Below, one piece after another: positions 32,676 through 38,972 of a DNA stretch of 38,972 nt; positions within the stretch are counted from its first letter, which is position 1; each line of letters starts with the position of its first letter. Both the position numbers and the translations under genes were made by a program. Source of the stretch: RFSX01 sp964495785 (GTDB lineage: Bacteria; Bacteroidota; Bacteroidia; Chitinophagales; Saprospiraceae); contig CAZBXL010000034.1 in the NCBI GenBank assembly GCA_964495785.1, positions 1 through 38,972 on the forward strand, given 5' to 3'. Under the pieces are notes generated by a model. That model worked only from the letters and a program-made list of their open reading frames with translations, was not told where the DNA came from and searched no databases.

Positions 32676-33845
32676 ATGAATAAAGATTTCTACATATCAC
32701 TGATCACAAAAAAACTTAGCAATGAGTTAAACGCTGCTGAGCTCAAGGATTTGAGCACGTGGTTGTCTGAAAGTAAAGCTAATGCTATTACCTCTGGACA
32801 ATTTAAGCAGACTTGGGACTTAACCAAAGATTATAAAAGTAGTGTGTCATTCGACGCAGGTACTGCTTTTCAGTCCTTTGCTAAGAAATACGAAATTCCT
32901 ACTACTACCAAAGTTGCAAATACCAAGCCAAAAAGTAAGTTAGGTGTCAAAAAATATATTTTATTATTCTCTCTACTAATGCTCACATCAGCATTCATAG
33001 GAGCACTAATATTTAATAGTGTTTTTAAAGGGTCTGATTCTAATAGCATAGCCAATAATGAGATGCATGCTCAGACTTTTGCTCTTAATGATGCTATAAA
33101 TGTTACAGTTGCTCCTAATTCAAGATTTGAGAAAGGAGTCTACACGATACAGAGAAAAGATATAAGTACAGGTAATGATAATGCTGAACAGAACCTTAAC
33201 GGTTCTAATGCCAACACAAATAGTGGAGGTTCTGGCGATTCTTTCAATACAAATTTAGTTTCTCAAGACTCTAATGCTTCAACGTCAAATATGTCTGATT
33301 ACACCGTCGAGAACTTCTACGGGCAAGGATATTTTGATGTCAATGTACCAGCAGGAATGCAAGCTGCCAAGATTGAGATAGAAGACAATAGATATATTGA
33401 AACTGAGAACGCTACTTTTAATCTCCAGAATTATGAGGAAGATGACTTCAGTGTCATAGATGTGCAGACAGGTTCTATTAAATTCGTAGCGGGTGAGAAT
33501 ATATTAAACATCACAGAAGGCCAAAGGCTCATATATAATGAGAAGTCTGGAAATTACAAAACGGTAAAGCTTCCAGAGCTTAACCCTTTTAAATGGCATA
33601 AGGGAGTCATAGTATTTGACAATACACCATTAGAAGAAGCATTCAGTATGATAGAACGTTTTTATGGTGTTGATATAAATATTACTGACGATTCTTCTCT
33701 TGATGATCATAACTTTACTGTAACTCTCTACAAAGGAAGTACCGTTAATGATTGCTTAGAACTACTTAGCGAATCCATTCCTATGAAAATAGAAAGAGTA
33801 GGAGAAAGAGATATAGAAGTAAGTGACGTCAAGAAGAGAAAGTGA
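32676..33845 (+). CDS. FecR-family anti-sigma factor with Asn/Ser/Gly-rich insert
   Basis: 389 residues. The cytoplasmic N-terminal domain (1-about 90) should bind the sigma factor. One membrane helix lies at 93-117. The periplasmic FecR domain begins at about 130 (FALNDAINVTVAPNSRFEKG) and resumes at about 214 (FYGQGYFDVNV). The C-terminal DUF4974-type domain (about 305-385, FDNTPLEEAFSMIERFYGVDI) contacts the receptor. Between the two halves of the FecR sheet is a low-complexity insert at 161-207 (NLNGSNANTNSGGSGDS), unusual for the family. It probably holds the sigma factor inactive until the downstream receptor signals. Confidence 0.92.
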   Translation: MNKDFYISLITKKLSNELNAAELKDLSTWLSESKANAITSGQFKQTWDLTKDYKSSVSFDAGTAFQSFAKKYEIPTTTKVANTKPKSKLGVKKYILLFSLLMLTSAFIGALIFNSVFKGSDSNSIANNEMHAQTFALNDAINVTVAPNSRFEKGVYTIQRKDISTGNDNAEQNLNGSNANTNSGGSGDSFNTNLVSQDSNASTSNMSDYTVENFYGQGYFDVNVPAGMQAAKIEIEDNRYIETENATFNLQNYEEDDFSVIDVQTGSIKFVAGENILNITEGQRLIYNEKSGNYKTVKLPELNPFKWHKGVIVFDNTPLEEAFSMIERFYGVDINITDDSSLDDHNFTVTLYKGSTVNDCLELLSESIPMKIERVGERDIEVSDVKKRK

Positions 33846-33903
33846 TTAATAGCTGACATTTCTTCTTAAAAACAACTAAATTTGGTACTTCTTATAATGA
33901 AAG

Positions 33904-36618
33904 ATGCCAATTAGTTTAAAATCATTATTCTTCTTATTTGTCATAAGTGTGATCACATCTTCAGTGTCATTTGGACAAAGAATGATCCCAGATGAGAAAT
34001 TAATTGATTACTCCACAGTAGACAATACATTACGACAAGTTTTATTTGAGCTCAGCGATTTAGCTAATGTTACAATTGCTTTTCAGGATCAAATCATACC
34101 TGTAGATTCTATTGTTACGCTTTCTGTAAGAAAAGAAAGATTAGGAAAAGTTATAGACTACCTCATAGAAGACCATAATCTCAAATACAAGATTGTCGGA
34201 AATCAGATCGTCATCCTCACAGATGAATATAAAAAATCTACAACATCACGATCTGAAAATCGAAATAATTCAAGCAATACTTATACTATATCCGGTATCG
34301 TAAGGGATGCAGAGACGGGCGAACCTCTCGTAAGTTCCAATGTCTACTTATACGACTACAGTCAAGGCGTATCAAGTAATGAATACGGTTTTTACAGTTT
34401 TACACTCGACAAAGGACTTCAGAGGATATATGCTTCTTATATCGGTTATGAAATGGGCATACATGAGATACCATTAACAAGTGATACGATAATCAATATC
34501 GAACTAAAAGCATATACAAGATTATCCGAGGTGCTCATTACCGAAAAATCTTTATCACCTATTAAGCCGGTAGATCAGCCAGAGATTGCCTCAATAGATG
34601 TCATGTCTATAGAAAACATACTTTCTAAAATACCCCTTGTTGGAGTGCCAGATGTTATGCGATTAGCATATGCGTCTACTGGTGTTACTACTGGAGCTGA
34701 TGGTTTTGGCGGAATGAGTGTCAGGGGTGGTGAGACAAATCAGAACCTTGTATTATTTGACGGAATACCGGTATACAATGCACAGCATGGTTTTGGTCTA
34801 TTTTCGATTTTTAATTCCAGTGTTATAAAAAGCGCTAAACTGTACAAAGGGGCATTCCCGTCTAGATATTCTGGTAGACTATCTTCAGTCCTGGATATAA
34901 GAACAAGAGAAGGAAGTTTCAGAAAATTTAAAGGTGATGTCTCATTAGGATTATTTACTGGAACAGCTTCTATTGAAGGACCCATCATAAAAGAAAAAGC
35001 ATCATATCTCATATCTATAAGAAGAACATTTGTAGACCCTTGGATAAGAAATGTGACTCGTGCTATCAATAATAATGAGGGAAGCACAGCTCTTCATTTT
35101 TTCGATTTTAATGGTAAGTTGAATTTTAGTTTAGGTGATTTCTCTAAGCTATATATAAGTCATTACAGTGGTAACGATAGTTTTGATACCGACTTGACAA
35201 GTACTGATAATATAGATCCGACTTTTGCTAATTCTAATCAATTATTTTGGGATTCGGGTAATACATTAACTTCAGTGAGATGGAATGCAAGATTGTCTCA
35301 AAAATTATTTCTAAATGCTTCAGCTTATCAGTCTAAATATTCCTTTATTTCTTTTGATCAAGATAGGATTGAAGAGTTTGAAACTCCCAATAATCTTTCA
35401 TTCGTCGGAGCTACTTATAATGCCGCTTACTATAGAACACAGATTTCAGATGTAGCAGCTCGGCTTGAGTTTGATTTTGTACCTAATCCAAGACATCAGA
35501 TAAAGTTTGGAGGTGGCGTGATAAATCACAAATTTTCTCCAGGATTTATAAGTGTCAATCAGTTTGACTCTATTGTTCCGATACAGATTCCGGTTACCAG
35601 TAATACGCTACAGGATGAACTTATAGAAACCGACCTTAATTCTAAGGAGTATGACATCTTTATAGAAGACGAGATTCAATTATCACAGAAAGTAAGATTA
35701 AACATTGGTTATAATCACTCTATCATAAATACTGGCGAGCAATCATATCACATTCCACAGCCACGGATACTGATGGCAATAGGAGATGAGAAATCTTTGT
35801 TCAAGTTATCATGGGGTAGGATGGGGCAGTTTCTTCATACACTGACCAATACAGGCTTAGGTGTACCTATTGATGTATGGTTACCTTCTACAGATCAGAT
35901 AGAGCCAGAAAGGTCATGGATTTTTACGGTGGGACAGTTTAAGCAAAGCAAGCTTCTTGGTAATATTGGAGTTGAAGTATTCTATAAGCAGTTACGGAAC
36001 CTGACAAGATTTAGTGAGACGGGATTTATCAATATCTCAGCAGATAGTAATTGGGAAAATCTTGTGCCGATCGGACAAGGAGAATCATATGGTGCAGAGT
36101 TTAGCATAAATAAAGAGACACCAAAGATGAACTTTGATTTTGGCTATACGCTTTCTTGGTCTAACAGGCAGTATGATGAAATCAATCAAGGAGAACAATT
36201 TGCTTTTAGATATGATAGAAGACATGTGATAAATATCGGAGTGAGAAGAAAATTAGCTGATAACATAGAATTCTCTACTAGTTGGGAGTTTGGATCTGGC
36301 ACACCTATTACTTTACCAGAGAATAGGGCATTTACAGACATTGATCCCAATGGAAATAGTACTCTTGTTCTTATTTATAGTCAGATAAATAACTCAAAAC
36401 TTCCAGCTTATCATAGGCTGGATGTTGGGGTTGATATACACTCGGATCATAAGTGGGGTACGTCGACACTTACCTTAGGATTATATAATGCTTACAATAG
36501 ACAAAACCCTTTTTATAGAGACATCAATTTTAACCCGAACGGTAATCCGAAGCTAAGTTTCCAAGATTTAGTGATACTACCTATATTGCCCTCCTTCCGA
36601 TATGCCATTAGTTTTTAG
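33904..36618 (+). CDS. TonB-dependent receptor with STN signalling domain
   Basis: 904 residues. Signal peptide 1-24 (ending SVSFGQ). STN secretin-like domain about 35-108 (DNTLRQVLFELSDLANVTIAF), which relays ligand binding to FecR. CarboxypepD_reg-like beta sandwich about 128-205. Plug about 225-340 with GFGGMSVRGGETNQNLVLFDGIPVY. The 22-strand barrel follows to the terminal Phe (YAISF). It sits after the sigma and anti-sigma genes and before a DUF4249 lipoprotein, so it is probably an outer-membrane importer controlling its own transcription. The barrel is not long enough for a SusC-type protein, no SusD is present, and the ligand is unknown. Confidence 0.93.
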   Translation: MPISLKSLFFLFVISVITSSVSFGQRMIPDEKLIDYSTVDNTLRQVLFELSDLANVTIAFQDQIIPVDSIVTLSVRKERLGKVIDYLIEDHNLKYKIVGNQIVILTDEYKKSTTSRSENRNNSSNTYTISGIVRDAETGEPLVSSNVYLYDYSQGVSSNEYGFYSFTLDKGLQRIYASYIGYEMGIHEIPLTSDTIINIELKAYTRLSEVLITEKSLSPIKPVDQPEIASIDVMSIENILSKIPLVGVPDVMRLAYASTGVTTGADGFGGMSVRGGETNQNLVLFDGIPVYNAQHGFGLFSIFNSSVIKSAKLYKGAFPSRYSGRLSSVLDIRTREGSFRKFKGDVSLGLFTGTASIEGPIIKEKASYLISIRRTFVDPWIRNVTRAINNNEGSTALHFFDFNGKLNFSLGDFSKLYISHYSGNDSFDTDLTSTDNIDPTFANSNQLFWDSGNTLTSVRWNARLSQKLFLNASAYQSKYSFISFDQDRIEEFETPNNLSFVGATYNAAYYRTQISDVAARLEFDFVPNPRHQIKFGGGVINHKFSPGFISVNQFDSIVPIQIPVTSNTLQDELIETDLNSKEYDIFIEDEIQLSQKVRLNIGYNHSIINTGEQSYHIPQPRILMAIGDEKSLFKLSWGRMGQFLHTLTNTGLGVPIDVWLPSTDQIEPERSWIFTVGQFKQSKLLGNIGVEVFYKQLRNLTRFSETGFINISADSNWENLVPIGQGESYGAEFSINKETPKMNFDFGYTLSWSNRQYDEINQGEQFAFRYDRRHVINIGVRRKLADNIEFSTSWEFGSGTPITLPENRAFTDIDPNGNSTLVLIYSQINNSKLPAYHRLDVGVDIHSDHKWGTSTLTLGLYNAYNRQNPFYRDINFNPNGNPKLSFQDLVILPILPSFRYAISF

Positions 36619-36699
36619 CATTCAGTCATAATGTCAAATAATTTGCAGTTTTTAGTAAGTTAAATACCTGTAGATTAAGAAATTAATATCTATATTCCT

Positions 36700-36707
36700 T
36701 AAATTTG
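36700..36707 (+). promoter_or_regulatory. Candidate -7 box for DUF4249 gene
   Basis: TAAATTTG fits TAnnTTTG exactly, 58 bases before the ATG at 36765. A bulged hairpin follows (36723-36744), so the leader of this transcript could be structured. No clear -33 TTG is seen. Confidence 0.35.
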
Positions 36708-36764
36708 TAGCATAATAAGGGTGACTTCAAATAGTTTGAAAGTCTTAATATTAGAACCACGTAA

Positions 36765-37667
36765 ATGAACAAGTTTAGACCTCTTTATTTTTTACTTGCT
36801 TTGAGCGTTATAGCTTTGAGTTCATGTCTTAATGACGTGAATCTAAGTAATGAGAGTGGCCCTGCTCAATTAGTTGTCATAGCTGAATTCGAAGAGGGAA
36901 TTAACCCTATCATACGTATATCTACGACTTTTAATGTTAATTCTAATCCAGAAGAGATCAACAGTGATTCTGCCAGTGTAGTTATCAGAGAATCTTCATC
37001 TGATTTTCAAGAATTGAGAGAAGCCAGACCTTTAGGTAATGACTTGACAGCCTATACAGTTCCTTCTGAAATATTACCTACTCAAGGCGAAAGCTATATG
37101 TTGGATGTCGATGTTCCCAACTCAGATATATTATCAATCTTCGGAGAAGCAACAATGCCACTCCGAGGTAATATTGATTCATTTAATGATATCTCAGTTC
37201 TTGCAGAGAACAACGATTTTACAGAATTATCTGTATCGCTTAAAATGGGTGAGACAGAAGATTCAACTACATACTATCATTTAACACCATTCGTAATAAA
37301 TAACAATGGAGAAGAAGTGTTTCCTGATATCAGTAGAATCAGTACTGGTGAAAATGCAGTAACGATTCTTACCCATCGCAATGGCATGCTTATTGATATT
37401 AATAACTTAGATAATACCAATCTATTAGAATTTCAAATTAGATCTTTGTTCCCTTTAAATGTTAATCAGCTGAATGACAGAAACTTATACTTTAAGTTGA
37501 ATACAGTAGCAGAAGAATATTTCTTGTATCATGGTTCTATAAGTAGACAATTCGAAACAGCACAAAGTCCTTTTACAATACCTACCCTTAGTTATAGTCA
37601 GTTTGAAAATGGCTATGGCATATTTACTGCTTTCAGTTCAGAGATCTTAGATTCTCCGATCAATTAG
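36765..37667 (+). CDS. DUF4249 lipoprotein
   Basis: 300 residues with a lipoprotein signal (LLALSVIALSSC, Cys21), then a beta-rich body that matches DUF4249: QLVVIAEFEEGINPIIRIS near the start and a C-terminal YGIFTAFSSE. DUF4249 proteins are regularly encoded right after STN-type TonB receptors in Bacteroidota and may act as their surface lipoprotein partner, in the way SusD serves SusC. That role is inferred from gene order. The 146-bp gap to the receptor gene has its own -7-like box and a hairpin. Confidence 0.85.
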   Translation: MNKFRPLYFLLALSVIALSSCLNDVNLSNESGPAQLVVIAEFEEGINPIIRISTTFNVNSNPEEINSDSASVVIRESSSDFQELREARPLGNDLTAYTVPSEILPTQGESYMLDVDVPNSDILSIFGEATMPLRGNIDSFNDISVLAENNDFTELSVSLKMGETEDSTTYYHLTPFVINNNGEEVFPDISRISTGENAVTILTHRNGMLIDINNLDNTNLLEFQIRSLFPLNVNQLNDRNLYFKLNTVAEEYFLYHGSISRQFETAQSPFTIPTLSYSQFENGYGIFTAFSSEILDSPIN

Positions 37668-37780
37668 TAAGTAGTAACCAATTTTAAAATATACCTTAAC
37701 AACATTCCGGATTTTCTTGATCCGAAGACATAGTAGTCTTTGTGATCCATTTTTAATTTTTAAGAAAAAACCTGGAAGAA

Positions 37781-38461
37781 ATGGATTTAAGTACTAAAGT
37801 TAAGCATCTTGCTGATGTATCCTTATTTGAAGATCTATCGCAAGATGATTTACTTGATATCGCAGATTTATCAAGTGTTAAGAAATACAACAAACATCAG
37901 ATCATATATAGAGCTGATGAACCTGCAGAGGAAGTTTTTATTCTTTCCTCAGGCACAATAAAAATCATAAGTAAATCTGGTGATGGCCGCGAAGTCATAA
38001 AAACGATTATTCATCCCAAATCGCTATTCGGGACTGAGTATATCTCTTCAGTAGGCGTTAGAAACAATAGCGCAAAGGCCATAGATAAAGATGTTATCTG
38101 TTTAGCTATAAATTCACATGATTTTAAGGCATATCTTAAGGCCAATTGGGCGTTGACTGATAAGTTTATCAAGGTATTAGGTACTAAGTTGATGTACTTA
38201 GAAGGTAGATTTGAGTCATTGGTAATAAAGGATGCGAGAGAACGTATAATTGATTTCTTAAAAGAAAATGCTCATAAGAACGGTCGTCAGGTAGGATTAG
38301 AAATGCTCATTAAGCACAGCTTAACTCAACAGGACATTGCTAATTATACTGGGACATCAAGACAGACAGTTACATATGTTCTAAATGATCTAAAAAGACA
38401 AAATCAGATATACTTTAAGAGAAAAAGTATATTAATAAGAGATATGGAGAATCTTTCTTAG
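37781..38461 (+). CDS. Crp/Fnr-family transcription regulator
   Basis: 226 residues. The cyclic-nucleotide-binding-type beta roll is at about 15-120 (KHQIIYRADEPAEEVFILSSGTIKII). A dimerisation helix follows, then a winged helix-turn-helix at about 165-220 with LTQQDIANYTGTSRQTVTYVLNDLKR. The N-terminal Cys cluster of FNR is absent, so an iron-sulfur oxygen sensor is unlikely. The usual RxS/T phosphate-binding signature of cAMP-binding CRP is not evident in the roll, so the effector is open. It has its own upstream region and is not coupled to the DUF4249 gene. Confidence 0.9.
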   Translation: MDLSTKVKHLADVSLFEDLSQDDLLDIADLSSVKKYNKHQIIYRADEPAEEVFILSSGTIKIISKSGDGREVIKTIIHPKSLFGTEYISSVGVRNNSAKAIDKDVICLAINSHDFKAYLKANWALTDKFIKVLGTKLMYLEGRFESLVIKDARERIIDFLKENAHKNGRQVGLEMLIKHSLTQQDIANYTGTSRQTVTYVLNDLKRQNQIYFKRKSILIRDMENLS

Positions 38462-38548
38462 ACTCCTACTTTTAAAATAGATAAAATGATGATACATTTG
38501 CAGTCGCTTGTAAAAAAAGCAGCTGCAAATTTTTTTTGCTTCTAATGA

Positions 38549-38634
38549 GGAGGAATGGCAGAGCTGGTTTAATGCACTAGTCTTGAAAACTAGCGTGCGG
38601 CAACGTACCGGGGGTTCGAATCCCTCTTCCTCCG
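38549..38634 (+). tRNA. tRNA-Ser (anticodon TGA)
   Basis: An 86-nt class II tRNA. Acceptor GGAGGAA/TTCCTCC, anticodon stem CTAGT/ACTAG with loop CTTGAAA (TGA), a long variable arm around CGTGCGGCAACGTACC, T loop TTCGAAT and discriminator G. CCA is not encoded. It is followed at once by a trailer and terminator that are echoed, inverted, in the tandem repeat to the right. Confidence 0.96.
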
Positions 38635-38646
38635 CATCAAATAATG

Positions 38647-38673
38647 AAAAGCCCCATTTATGGGGCTTTTTTT
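38647..38673 (+). terminator. Intrinsic terminator after tRNA-Ser
   Basis: AAAAGCCCC (38647-38655) pairs with GGGGCTTTT (38662-38670), loop ATTTAT, followed by more T. Confidence 0.9.
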
Positions 38674-38678
38674 ATGTG

Positions 38679-38972
38679 CATAGGGGAGTAAAGGAAATTT
38701 ATTTCCGGTATATCGCCGATGTACATAAAACAAAACACGAAGTGTTTTCATTATTTGATGGCCAGGACACCCATTTAGGGATGGACGCAGTCAATCCCGT
38801 TATTATTTTAAGTGCTTACCATAGGGGAGTAAAGGAAATTTATTTCCGGTATATCGCCGATGTACATAAAACAAAACACGAAGTGTTTTCATTATTTGAT
38901 GGCCAGGACACCCATTTAGGGATGGACGCAGTCAATCCCGTTATTATTTTAAGTGCTTACCATAGGGGAGTA
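38679..38972 (+). repeat. Exact 141-bp tandem repeat, two full units plus 12 bases, running off the window
   Basis: Units start with CATAGGGGAGTA at 38679, 38820 and 38961, an exact 141-base period, and the two full copies read as identical. Each unit holds a 7-bp hairpin AAAACAC-GAA-GTGTTTT. On the minus strand this follows CATCAAATAATG and leads into a T-run, like an intrinsic terminator. One plus frame has no stop through all units (141 = 47 codons; residues include HRGVKEIYFRYIADVH and FDGQDTHLGMDAVNP), with a GTG at 38676 as the only nearby start. Coding or not cannot be decided here. Such exact repeats at a sequence end can also be an assembly effect. Confidence 0.85.

Noticed and set aside
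37705..37725. Terminator after the DUF4249 gene
   Set aside because: A CGGAT/ATCCG stem exists but no T-run follows it.
38679..38972. CRISPR array
   Set aside because: The whole 141-base unit is repeated without unique spacers, and no cas genes are in the window.

Overview
The window looks like chromosomal DNA from a Bacteroidota bacterium, most plausibly of the Saprospiria/Cytophagia side. The grounds are low GC, TAnnTTTG-type promoter boxes, tRNA genes without encoded CCA, an ECF sigma - FecR - STN/TonB receptor - DUF4249 lipoprotein locus, DUF3810 and DUF721 proteins, M43-type metallopeptidases and HYR domains. Taxonomy is inferred from gene content only.

Layout. (1) 1-3800, minus strand: an accessory segment that looks like an integron-type cassette array. 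A 989-residue protein fuses an HsdR_N-like nuclease to a STAND/NACHT-like NTPase, and upstream of it lies a 207-residue unknown. They are separated by an attC-like hairpin (3062-3127) that contains the stop codon of the upstream ORF. A second such hairpin starts the window (1-64). A third, perfectly symmetric inverted repeat sits just before the upstream ORF. No integrase gene is visible. (2) 3.9-11.7 kb, plus strand: ssb, a PAP2 phosphatase, tRNA-Lys (minus), a TauE/SafE permease, an M43-like lipoprotein peptidase, a multi-spanning membrane protein, an FtsX/LolC-type permease and a CorA transporter. (3) 11.7-18.3 kb: a 546-bp intergenic region with DnaA-box-like words and a possible 57-codon ORF, the class I ribonucleotide reductase pair nrdB-nrdA, and a large secreted metzincin. 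(4) 18.3-21.8 kb, minus: rfbA; an overlapping DUF58-ppk2-hslR operon; trxA. (5) 21.9-29.3 kb: DUF3810 protein, purK-purE, dihydroorotase, an MBL hydrolase, and pdhA-TPR protein-ribH. (6) 29.4-31.9 kb: recF-DUF721 (DciA-like), tRNA-His, a lipoprotein. (7) 32.1-38.5 kb, plus: ECF sigma factor, FecR-type anti-sigma factor, STN-containing TonB receptor, DUF4249 lipoprotein, then a Crp/Fnr regulator. (8) 38.5-38.97 kb: tRNA-Ser(TGA), its terminator, and the start of an exact 141-bp tandem repeat that runs off the window.

Most of the window is housekeeping DNA. The best candidate for something undescribed is the left edge: a nuclease-STAND protein, a plausible anti-phage sensor-effector, apparently carried as an unusually large (about 3 kb) integron cassette beside a small unknown cassette. 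The second is the right edge, where a 141-bp repeat carries, on its opposite strand, a copy of the trailer/terminator pattern that follows the adjacent tRNA-Ser. Several genes can only start at TTG, with an in-frame stop just upstream, so TTG initiation seems common in this genome.
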